Shown: piece by piece, positions 15,534 through 23,144 of the stretch
Position numbering within the stretch: the stretch's first letter is position 1
Layout: every line of letters begins with the position of its first letter
Assembly: GCA_964487415.1 (NCBI GenBank)
Contig: CAZAPQ010000103.1
Coordinates: forward strand, 1 to 25,491
DNA: 25,491 nucleotides
Direction of reading: 5' to 3'
Origin: DRVV01 sp964487415
Lineage (GTDB): Archaea; Thermoproteota; Bathyarchaeia; Bathyarchaeales; Bathycorpusculaceae
Made by a program: the position numbers and the translations under genes
The notes under the pieces: generated by a model
What the model was told of the DNA's origin: nothing
The model's database searches: none
The model's input: only the letters and a program-made list of their open reading frames with translations

Positions 15534-17976
15534 TCTGCTTTATCTCCTTAAGTTTTGAAGTAATACTCATGATAAAGTTAAACCACTCTTTAACGCTTAT
15601 GTTTGGAAGCGACCAGCTTGCTTGAGGGTTATACATATTGTCTAAATTAACGGTTACAAGGTTTGTGGCGAAGTTTTTCAAAGCTGACAATATTTCGTAT
15701 GCCATGTAGTAGGGGATTCCTATGAATATAACCATGTCATAGGGGCCTTCGCTGTCAAATCCAGCCCATTCTCGATCCACTAGGCGGCTTCCCAACTCCA
15801 TCAAAGACATAACGGCTGTCGGCTTATAACCCCTCTTTAGAAGCTCTCCAACCACATGAGATGTCGCTATTACCGGAATGCCCGTTCCGTGAGCAAGCTC
15901 AACCACATAATCAACAAGTTTCTTTCCATCCCACTCAAATTCAGCGATATTGTTGCCTACAACAAGAACTGGACGTAAAGCCTTTTGCATAAGGTTTACA
16001 GCCACATTGGCGTTAGCGATAACCCTAGCTCGCTTAGTCGATGTGACTTCGGCCGTTTGCCAAGGCTGCTTCAGCCACCGATACTCTTGAGGAATTATTG
16101 GCGGCGGCATTTCTCCGGATATTTTCTGCACAGCACTATACTCTGGCGGGCAAATATCGTAGCACTGTCCACATTTTGTGCATTTGCTTTGGTTTATAAC
16201 GTGAATTTGGTTCTGTTGCCCTTCTATGGCTTGTTCTGAGCATACGCTATAGCATTGGTGGCAGCCTGAACATCTCTCGGGGTCTATGTAGAAAGTTAAT
16301 AGTTCTTTACATACCAACGCAGGGCATCTTTTATCGAGTATGTGGGCAAGGTATTCATCCTCAAAGTACCGTAGGGTAGTTAACAAGGGATTTGCAGCAG
16401 TTTGGCCTAATGCGCATAAGGAGGCATCCTTCATCACTTCAGCTAATTCTAGTAGGTTTCTTATGTGCTCAGGCTTTCCACGGCCAGCAACTATCTCATC
16501 CAATATTTTGCAAGCTTGCTTCAGCCCTTCTCGGCAGGGTACACATTTACCGCAAGATTCGCCGCAGAGGAAGTTAATGAAGTATCGGGCAACATCAACC
16601 ATGCAAGTGTCAGAGTCCATTACAATAATTCCGCCTGATCCCATCATAGCGCCTAACTTTGTGAGTTCGTCGAAGTCTATGGGCGTGTCAAGATATTCTT
16701 CAGGTATAACCCCGCCAGATGGGCCGCCTACTTGTACGGCCTTGAATCGCTTTTTGCCCCTGATTCCCCCGCCTATGTTAAAGACAATCTCCCTTAATGT
16801 TATGCCCATGGGAACTTCAATAAGGCCCGTGTTGTTGACTTTGCCGGATAAAGTGAATATTTTTGTGCCTTTGCTTCCTTCTGTGCCTATGGAGCGGAAC
16901 CAATCTGCACCATTGTTTATTATTAAAGGTACAAATGCCCATGTTTCTACATTGTTGAGGACGCTGGGTTTATCCCATAATCCCTTTTCGGCAGTGTGCA
17001 CGTATTTTGGCCGAGGCTCGCCTACTTTGCCTTCGATGGCGTTCATTAAGGCTGTAGATTCACCTGAAACGAAAGCGCCTGCTCCACGGTGAATTTTGAC
17101 TTTAAACGAAAATCCAGATCCCAGAATGTTTTCGCCTAATAGCCCATATTTTTCAGCCTGTTCTATAGCTATTTGCATGTGCTTTACTGCCAGCGGGTAT
17201 TCCTCTCTGACGTAGACAAAGCCTTCATCTGCTCCTACAGCGTAGGCGCCTATGATTAAGCCTTCAAGAATAGAGTGAGGGTTACCTTCCATTAAAGCGC
17301 GGTTTGCAAAAACTCCAGGGTCACCTTCGTCACAGTTCACTATCACGTATTTATGTTCTCCATGAGCGTTGCGCGTGGTTTCCCATTTTCGGCCTGTGGG
17401 GAAGCCTCCACCGCCACGGCCGCGGAGGTTTGACTTTTTGATTTCTTCAATAATTTGCTGGGGGGTCATATTAAACAAGGCTTTGGCTAAGGCGGAATAA
17501 CCTCCAAGGGCAATGTAATCCTCGATGCTTGTAGGATCAATTTTTGCATTTGCTTCCAAGAGAAGCCTAGTCTGGTAACGATAGAAAGGCACTTCAGAAA
17601 GGGTCCTGGCAATTTTACCCGTTGCAGAGTCCTTGTAGAGTAAATGGGGCACCGTTTCGCCTTTTAATAATGTTTTGGATATTATCAGGGGAACATCTGA
17701 AGGCTTCACTTTGAAATAGAAGATTTCATGTGGGTAAACGACAACCCGCGGGCCGCCTTCGCAGAGACCTAGACAGCCAGTGCATCGAATGTCCACCTTA
17801 CCTTCTAATCCATGTCTTTTTATTTCTTCTTTTAGAGCCACTAGAACCTCTTGGGCCCCCAGAGCTAGGCATCCAGTGCTTATGCAAACGGATACAACAG
17901 GTCTTTTAGGATCTCTTTTGGCAATTATTTCATTTCTTAGTTTTTCCAATTCAGACGGTGAGTTAAGCCTCTTCAT
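15520..17976 (-). CDS. NuoF/HydB-type flavoprotein fused to CODH/ACS epsilon subunit (CdhB)
   Basis: An 818-residue fusion. Residues 25-110 are a thioredoxin-like 2Fe-2S domain (Cys31, Cys36, Cys68, Cys72). Residues 150-460 are a NuoF/HydB core with GRGGGGFPTGRKW (186-198), CDEGDPGVF (215-223) and GAGAFVSGESTAL (298-310) for NAD(P)H and FMN, followed by an SLBB-like segment. A 4Fe-4S site uses Cys475, Cys478, Cys481 and Cys521. A two-cluster ferredoxin follows (Cys569/572/575/579 and Cys599/602/605/609). Residues about 645-818 are a complete CdhB domain (RPVLVVGNN, GIPVIATSH, YDMVIFIGIPYYMAYEILSALKNF). In methanogens CdhB is a free subunit bound to CdhA. The gene reads straight through with no frameshift, and cdhA lies three genes upstream. 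The fusion predicts a direct CODH-to-NAD(P)H path. Confidence 0.93.
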   Translation of the reverse strand: MKRLNSPSELEKLRNEIIAKRDPKRPVVSVCISTGCLALGAQEVLVALKEEIKRHGLEGKVDIRCTGCLGLCEGGPRVVVYPHEIFYFKVKPSDVPLIISKTLLKGETVPHLLYKDSATGKIARTLSEVPFYRYQTRLLLEANAKIDPTSIEDYIALGGYSALAKALFNMTPQQIIEEIKKSNLRGRGGGGFPTGRKWETTRNAHGEHKYVIVNCDEGDPGVFANRALMEGNPHSILEGLIIGAYAVGADEGFVYVREEYPLAVKHMQIAIEQAEKYGLLGENILGSGFSFKVKIHRGAGAFVSGESTALMNAIEGKVGEPRPKYVHTAEKGLWDKPSVLNNVETWAFVPLIINNGADWFRSIGTEGSKGTKIFTLSGKVNNTGLIEVPMGITLREIVFNIGGGIRGKKRFKAVQVGGPSGGVIPEEYLDTPIDFDELTKLGAMMGSGGIIVMDSDTCMVDVARYFINFLCGESCGKCVPCREGLKQACKILDEIVAGRGKPEHIRNLLELAEVMKDASLCALGQTAANPLLTTLRYFEDEYLAHILDKRCPALVCKELLTFYIDPERCSGCHQCYSVCSEQAIEGQQNQIHVINQSKCTKCGQCYDICPPEYSAVQKISGEMPPPIIPQEYRWLKQPWQTAEVTSTKRARVIANANVAVNLMQKALRPVLVVGNNIAEFEWDGKKLVDYVVELAHGTGIPVIATSHVVGELLKRGYKPTAVMSLMELGSRLVDREWAGFDSEGPYDMVIFIGIPYYMAYEILSALKNFATNLVTVNLDNMYNPQASWSLPNISVKEWFNFIMSITSKLKEIKQNVHV

Positions 17977-18451
17977 GATTGCTCACTCTTAAATTTGAAA
18001 TAATATTTTCAAGGGTTTTAGGTGTAAGTAAACCGTAATATTTCCCGTTTATCTCAACAACTGGGCCTAGAGCGCAGCAGCCTAAGCAGTTTACGGTTTG
18101 CAATGTAAACTTGAAATCGCTTGTGGTTTCTCCAGCTTTAACCCCAATGGCATTTTCAGCCGCCGTTACGATTCTTTGTGCACCACGTACATAACAGGCA
18201 GTTCCACAACACACCCGAACGAGGTATTTTCCTCTTGGTTGAAGGCTCATGGCCGTGTAGAAGCTCGCCACTCGGTAGACTTCACTTTCCGGTATTTTCA
18301 GCTTTTCATTAATTTTTTTTAAGGCTTCGCGGGGTATCCAATTAATTTCACGTTGGATGTCCAGCAGTAACTGTATAAGAACACCTTTTTTGCCAACGTA
18401 TTTATTGATAATCCAATCTATTTTTGTTTCGATTTCCTCTTTAGGCTCCAT
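17963..18451 (-). CDS. NuoE/HydC-type thioredoxin-like 2Fe-2S subunit
   Basis: About 162 residues: a helical N-terminal part and a thioredoxin-like domain with 2Fe-2S ligands in CCGTAC (C-x4-C) and CLGCC (C-x3-C), the NuoE/HydC/HymA pattern. It partners the flavoprotein subunit in complex I, NAD-reducing hydrogenases and HydBC-type bifurcating enzymes. ATG 18451 is preferred over the in-frame TTG 18457, since CGGAG lies 9 bases upstream of the ATG but only 3 from the TTG. It overlaps the NuoG-like gene upstream and the fusion gene downstream (14 bases), so the three should be made together. Confidence 0.92.
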   Translation of the reverse strand: MEPKEEIETKIDWIINKYVGKKGVLIQLLLDIQREINWIPREALKKINEKLKIPESEVYRVASFYTAMSLQPRGKYLVRVCCGTACYVRGAQRIVTAAENAIGVKAGETTSDFKFTLQTVNCLGCCALGPVVEINGKYYGLLTPKTLENIISNLRVSNHEEA

Positions 18452-19877
18452 TGCCAACCACTCCGTTGCTTTGCGAACGAGTTGCCCGAATTTCTTTTAT
18501 GAGTGGGGCAAGGTTTTCTTTAGCACGGTTCTTTTTAAGGGCAGACAGTTTGGAAACCTCTTCAGCATTGACTTCTCCAATGGTTAATTCCGTATTTTCT
18601 AATAGCTTCTTACCCTTATCTGTTCGGACGATTACCGTGGAGAAGCCTTCTTGGCTTCCAACAGCACCAACAGAAACATCGGCAAAAACAGCGGCAAAGT
18701 CATTGCAGTAAATGCATCCTTTTTCTATGGCTTTTTCAAGCTCTTTCACCCGGCAAAAGTATTCCTGCCCATCAACCGTTACAGTAAATTTTCCCTTACG
18801 TATCTGGGTTTTCTCAGACGCATCCAAGTCAACGCCCAAAAGTCGTTTTGTTTCTTCCTTAATTTTATCATAGTCAAACGCTTCATAACAGAATAACCCG
18901 ATTATCGTTATGTCTAGGTCTTGATATTCTTGTTGTAGCGTTTGTTGAATTTTTCTGGCTGCTCTAGCTTGGCATGGAGTGCCGACAACAGCGATTTTTC
19001 TTTCACCGTTCTTTATTAAATCTTTAAGTTTTGGAACAATCTTAACCCTTAAATATTTTGTTCCCCTTGCTTCCATCACATCTTCAAAATTTTCAGCTAT
19101 GAAGGCTTCGGCGTTGTAACCGCTTCTACGTTTAACAACTATTGCTTTGTTAAATAAGCCCTTTTTAAGGCCGGAAATTAACAACGCTGTGACAACCCCT
19201 CCGTCCTGTCCTTCGATTAAGCTTTTCGCTGAAATAATTTCGCTATAAACGCCAAAGTGTTCATCTTTTTTGGGACCGATTAATGGTCTCAAAACTGAGT
19301 AATTGTTGGTTCGGACTCTTTTTGATCCGGTTGGGCATACTATTGCACATGCACCGCAACCTATACAATCTTCGGAGAACTCATCGTAAGGCGTGGTTAT
19401 TACACGCCTCGTTCCTCGGTTTGCGAAGTTTATTGCTGAAACACCGATTAGTTCACTGCACACCCGTACGCATAAACCGCAAAGAATACAGTCCTCTGAC
19501 TCGTTTTCAATCCACAAGCTCGTTTCCTTTATGCCGTAAAGCGAGGCGAGATTTTTTATTCGGGTGACCTTGGGACATCGCGCCAGCAGCAGTTCTAGAA
19601 CTTTCCTGCGAACTTTAATTACTCTTTCGGATTTTGTTTCCACAATCAAACCGTCTTCGGCTGGATAATTACAGGACGTTACTATCCTTTTTCGGCCGTT
19701 TGGGGTGGTAACCTCTACGGAGCAAACTCTGCATGCGCCGAAGGGTGAAAGAACACGTAGATAGCATAAAGCAGGTATTTCTATGCCAATCTGCCTTGCA
19801 ACCTCCAAGATAGGCGTTCCCTTTGGAGTTTTCACTTTTACTCCGTCAATCGTCAATGTTACTTCTTGGCTTTCCAC
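18441..19877 (-). CDS. NuoG/HydA-type iron-sulfur N-terminus fused to FrhB-like F420/flavin domain
   Basis: A 478-residue fusion. Residues 5-80 are a plant-type 2Fe-2S domain (Cys38, Cys49, Cys52, Cys69) as in NuoG and HydA. The His/Cys-ligated cluster usually found after it is absent (LELLLARCPK has no HxxxCxxC). Residues 125-185 hold two 4Fe-4S clusters (Cys130/133/136/140 and Cys171/174/177/181). Residues about 207-455 are an FrhB-type domain (QDGGVVTALL, VGTPCQARA, GLFCYEAFDY, a basic KGKF, and CIYCNDFAAVFADVSVGAVG), the flavin domain of F420-reducing hydrogenase and F420H2 dehydrogenases. Neither the NuoG molybdopterin-like nor the hydrogenase H-cluster domain is present. The GTG start at 19877 follows GAGGCGG, 18 bases after cdhA. 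Confidence 0.9.
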   Translation of the reverse strand: MESQEVTLTIDGVKVKTPKGTPILEVARQIGIEIPALCYLRVLSPFGACRVCSVEVTTPNGRKRIVTSCNYPAEDGLIVETKSERVIKVRRKVLELLLARCPKVTRIKNLASLYGIKETSLWIENESEDCILCGLCVRVCSELIGVSAINFANRGTRRVITTPYDEFSEDCIGCGACAIVCPTGSKRVRTNNYSVLRPLIGPKKDEHFGVYSEIISAKSLIEGQDGGVVTALLISGLKKGLFNKAIVVKRRSGYNAEAFIAENFEDVMEARGTKYLRVKIVPKLKDLIKNGERKIAVVGTPCQARAARKIQQTLQQEYQDLDITIIGLFCYEAFDYDKIKEETKRLLGVDLDASEKTQIRKGKFTVTVDGQEYFCRVKELEKAIEKGCIYCNDFAAVFADVSVGAVGSQEGFSTVIVRTDKGKKLLENTELTIGEVNAEEVSKLSALKKNRAKENLAPLIKEIRATRSQSNGVVGNGA

Positions 19878-19895
19878 TTCAAACCGCCTCTGCCC

Positions 19896-22244
19896 TTATA
19901 CAGTCTTTTTTCTAACCATTCTGGGAAGAAGTGTTGGGTCTGGAATAGCTTTCTCTTTCCAATTCTTCTGTTCAAGAACATTTATTATTTCGTCTTTCAT
20001 GGTTACAGGTATATCCGCCACTGTTCTTACAAAAAGATGGATGTCGTCTGGCAACGTGCCGTAGAAGCGCTTGTGCAAATCTACGTAATGAGTGAGCTTG
20101 ATAGACCTACCTTTTGTCGTGTCATTAGGTCGCATGCAAAGTTTAGCAGCCTTAACCATGGCTTCTTCTTTGGTCTCAACAGCTATAAATAAGTGCTCAG
20201 GCGTCGGTCCACTATATACTTTTTCACCTGTCCTCGCATCGTAAACATACCAATCTTCTTCTTTGTCCGCCCTTCCCAGAAGCATGCGGCGGTATTTGCT
20301 ACCGTGGGGACCCACTATCACCGGAACGCCAAGCCTCCAGAATCCTGCTGCGATTGCTGCAGCTTTTTGGGAGTATGCTCCCCATGCGAGTCCTACTGCA
20401 CCCACCCGGTTATGTATATAGTCAGCAATTTCTTCATAATTACCTCTAAGATTTCGCTTCGCGAATATGTTAGCAATTTTTATCAGTGCTCCAGCTATGT
20501 GAGAGTTTGCAACGCATGATCCTACATTAACGACGCCGCCAGCTGCGAATTCCCCTGGAAACTCTTCGTACACAGTTTTGCCCTCTTCGTTTTTATACAT
20601 TCCAGCGGACATTGCTGCGCATCCTGAGGTCACTACTATGTAGCGTCTTTTGGCGAATTCGCGGCACATCTCAGCGACTTCTTGGCCTCCTTTCGGGTAA
20701 TTGGCGCAACCAATCATGGCTATTACCCCGGGAATCTCACCGAGCACAATGGGGCTTCCGACTTTTCTAATTTCCAAGTCTTGTATCGGGCCTCTTCCTG
20801 CCCTGCATTTGTAGATTTCCGATTTCAGCTTGTTTTCTCCAGCCCTTACTATGAAGCTGTGAACGGGTAAGTCTACTGGGCACGCTTGCTCGCAGCGACC
20901 ACATCCAACACAAGCATCGTAGAGTTCAGCGAGCTTATTAAATGATCCTTGGAGGGCAGCATTTATTGCCTCTGGAATGTTAAGATCTTGGGGACAAGCG
21001 CGCCTGCATAGATTGCATTGGCGACATGTAACCGCCATATTTATAATTTCATCGTTTTCTGGAAGGGCTTTCATCTTATTCCGCAGAGGAGCAACCTTCA
21101 AGGCTACTTCCACAGCTATTTTGCCAACTTTTTCAGGATCAAGAATTAACACGCCGGGGGTTTTGCCGCTTATAAGGTCTTCCACTATGGATTCTACGCT
21201 GTCGTTTGTGCGATTGGGAAGACCCATACAGTTTTTCTCTGAGGTGACTATAACAGGGGCTTTAACCTTTTTAGCCTCTTCGAAAACGTCGCAGCGAATA
21301 CATTGCTCATCTAATATAACAACATCCGCTGCACCGCTTCTTATGAAGCGCAACTGCCAAGAAATCGGCCCTACAATTTTTCCATTAGAGTAATAACGGG
21401 TTAGGTCATGGGCTGTGCAACACAGTCCTACAACTTCTATTTTTTCGTTTAAAGCACTCTCGCTGATGTAGTCGATTATTCCTATAGAGGGAATAACGTT
21501 GTGGCCTACGCATAGAATTACAGGTTTAGCTAAGTCTATGGTGCCATAGCCCAAATCCACTAATGACGCTTCTGGATCTGCCTTTGGAAAACCATAAGAG
21601 GCTATTTGAGCAATGTCTGCAACCTCCATCCCAACATGGTCTATCATGCCTGCATGAAAAACTTTTGATTCAAAGTCAATGTTACTTCCCTCCTGCCCCG
21701 TGTGCACGACTGACAATAGATGGGTAAGCTGAGTTTCAACATAGTCTAAAACTTCCTCTAAATCGCCCAGAGTTTCAGGTTTTATTCCGCAAACAAGGCG
21801 GGTTACTGGGGCCTCTACATGAACGTTTAAACCGCCCACGTCTAAGGGGGTTCTGCGACCAAATTTTTCTATTAAATGCTCTATTAGGTGACGGGCATGC
21901 CCAATATGGGTTGCCGCTCCAATACAACATGCCAAAAGCACTATCCTGGATTGCTGAGCGGACATGTTTATTCCGCATGCGCCGCGCTTGTTTCCTGTCA
22001 AGTCGCATTTACCATATGTGCATAGGCAGCATAAGTCACAGAAGGGCAGATAAAACGGCTTGTAACGCTGCAGAAGCTTCATATCCCATTCTCTTAGGGC
22101 TGTCAGCGATGGGAAAGGTGTAGGACCCATCGGCTCAGCCCATGCTTCCTCAACTATTTTTCCTATAGACAATTCAAAATTCTTTATGAGCCCAACATCA
22201 GCCTTTAATTCCCCAATCTTGACACGCAATTCTTTCTTACTCAA
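19896..22244 (-). CDS. cdhA: CODH/ACS alpha subunit, Ni-Fe carbon monoxide dehydrogenase
   Basis: A 782-residue archaeal CODH catalytic subunit interconverting CO and CO2. The N-terminal cysteine-rich segment (Cys69, 72, 73, 75, 80 and 90) carries the B/D-cluster ligands. Two inserted ferredoxin motifs (Cys407/410/413/417-Pro and Cys445/448/451/455-Pro) are the E and F clusters that distinguish archaeal CdhA from bacterial CooS. C-cluster elements include His248 in CVGHNV, Cys275/276 in GLCCTAHD, Cys315 in DEQCIRCD, and downstream cysteines in IGCANYP, SGCAAMS and GSCVANSH. The length is typical. The start is TTG at 22244 (MSKKELRVK). A 99-base gap with TATA-like elements precedes it, so it may head its own transcript. 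Confidence 0.96.
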   Translation of the reverse strand: MSKKELRVKIGELKADVGLIKNFELSIGKIVEEAWAEPMGPTPFPSLTALREWDMKLLQRYKPFYLPFCDLCCLCTYGKCDLTGNKRGACGINMSAQQSRIVLLACCIGAATHIGHARHLIEHLIEKFGRRTPLDVGGLNVHVEAPVTRLVCGIKPETLGDLEEVLDYVETQLTHLLSVVHTGQEGSNIDFESKVFHAGMIDHVGMEVADIAQIASYGFPKADPEASLVDLGYGTIDLAKPVILCVGHNVIPSIGIIDYISESALNEKIEVVGLCCTAHDLTRYYSNGKIVGPISWQLRFIRSGAADVVILDEQCIRCDVFEEAKKVKAPVIVTSEKNCMGLPNRTNDSVESIVEDLISGKTPGVLILDPEKVGKIAVEVALKVAPLRNKMKALPENDEIINMAVTCRQCNLCRRACPQDLNIPEAINAALQGSFNKLAELYDACVGCGRCEQACPVDLPVHSFIVRAGENKLKSEIYKCRAGRGPIQDLEIRKVGSPIVLGEIPGVIAMIGCANYPKGGQEVAEMCREFAKRRYIVVTSGCAAMSAGMYKNEEGKTVYEEFPGEFAAGGVVNVGSCVANSHIAGALIKIANIFAKRNLRGNYEEIADYIHNRVGAVGLAWGAYSQKAAAIAAGFWRLGVPVIVGPHGSKYRRMLLGRADKEEDWYVYDARTGEKVYSGPTPEHLFIAVETKEEAMVKAAKLCMRPNDTTKGRSIKLTHYVDLHKRFYGTLPDDIHLFVRTVADIPVTMKDEIINVLEQKNWKEKAIPDPTLLPRMVRKKTV

Positions 22245-22288
22245 TACAAGCCCAACCTAACGCTGTAGTAGAAGGTCTAAATAACAAA

Positions 22289-22325
22289 CCCTAATCTTTA
22301 AGCTTTTCTGAAGTTTTCTATAAAT
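22289..22325 (-). promoter_or_regulatory. Possible internal promoter upstream of cdhA
   Basis: The 99-base spacer after the CooC-type gene holds CAGAAAAGCTTAAAGATT on the minus strand (22293-22310), resembling BRE plus TATA, and a second candidate, GATTTATAG (22318-22326). It is the widest gap in the minus-strand series and the likely place for a promoter specific to the CODH/ACS subunits. Confidence 0.4.
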
Positions 22326-22343
22326 CTGATAGGGATTACTGTC

Positions 22344-23117
22344 CTAGAAATGTTTAATGTATCCAGCGCTTTCCATAATCCGTTTAACTGAGTTATATGC
22401 TGGAGTGTTTGAGGGTAAGTTTAGAAGAGGTTTTCCGGAGAGGACATAATCCTCAACATTTTCGTCGTAGGCTATTCTACCCAAAAACTTGAAGGGTAAG
22501 GTTTCCATTGCTTTTTTCTCGAGGTTTTCTGGGAACCTGAAGCCGCCAACCACATAGAAGTTTTTGAAGTCTATTTTAACCTCCTTTGCCACACGATAGG
22601 CGCGTTGAACATGATCAAAGGACTTTTTAGATGGATCTATCACGTCGAAAATGTCGTCAACCCTAGTCGTTATCCGCCTGTTCAAATGCTCTAAACCTGC
22701 AGGGGAATCTATTAGAACATACTTGTAGTTTTTTGTAAGCTTTTCAAGGGCCCCCTTCAGAGCGGCGTCTGGAAGACAGTAGCACCCCTCAATCCACTTT
22801 GTTCCGACAGCTATAAAATCGAAGTATTCGCCTTCATACATTCCATGTGTCCATATCCTGCTTTCAATACGTTCTGATGGCGGCACGCCCACTGTGGTTC
22901 CGCCTTCAACTAGAAAGGTTTCCACAAGAAGTTCAGAAATGGATTTCTTACCCTTTTCATGGAGGTCTACGCCGACCATTTCGCCAAGGTTCTGATCCGG
23001 GTCCGTGTCCACTAGGAGAAGCGGCGTCTCCCCAAGTTCAATAAAGTACTTCGTCATAAGAGCCACGAAGCTTGTTTTTCCGCTTCCACCTCTACCCATT
23101 GTTACAAGTAGTCTCAT
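22344..23117 (-). CDS. CooC/AcsF-type nickel-insertion ATPase, divergent P-loop
   Basis: A 257-residue MinD/CooC-family ATPase. The deviant Walker A is MGRGGSGKTS, where the usual signature lysine (GKGG) is replaced by Arg. The Walker B-like strand is YKYVLIDSPAGLEH. A C-x-C pair (Cys112 and Cys114 in GCYCLP) corresponds to the nickel-binding dimer-interface motif of CooC. The C-terminal part (FLGRIAYDENVEDYVLSGKPLL) is typical of the family. The start is ATG at 23117 after GAGAGG. It lies directly upstream of cdhA and 27 bases after a second CooC, so it probably matures the C- or A-cluster. Which metal site each paralogue serves cannot be read from sequence. Confidence 0.88.
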   Translation of the reverse strand: MRLLVTMGRGGSGKTSFVALMTKYFIELGETPLLLVDTDPDQNLGEMVGVDLHEKGKKSISELLVETFLVEGGTTVGVPPSERIESRIWTHGMYEGEYFDFIAVGTKWIEGCYCLPDAALKGALEKLTKNYKYVLIDSPAGLEHLNRRITTRVDDIFDVIDPSKKSFDHVQRAYRVAKEVKIDFKNFYVVGGFRFPENLEKKAMETLPFKFLGRIAYDENVEDYVLSGKPLLNLPSNTPAYNSVKRIMESAGYIKHF

Positions 23118-23144
23118 ATGCCTCTCAGCCTCGCCTATCCACTC

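Noticed and set aside
15520..16060. The CdhB domain as a separate gene joined by a lost stop codon or frameshift
   Set aside because: The frame is continuous, a natural Pro-rich linker (about residues 611-640) precedes the domain, and no ribosome site or start-like sequence is evident at the boundary.
16340..17092. A 250-codon open frame antisense to the NuoF core
   Set aside because: It mirrors the coding strand of a clearly conserved flavoprotein gene, has no recognisable family features and is rich in residues expected from antisense reading.
18441..19877. An iron-iron hydrogenase or formate dehydrogenase catalytic subunit
   Set aside because: The region after the iron-sulfur arm has neither H-cluster motifs nor a molybdopterin domain; it reads as FrhB-like.
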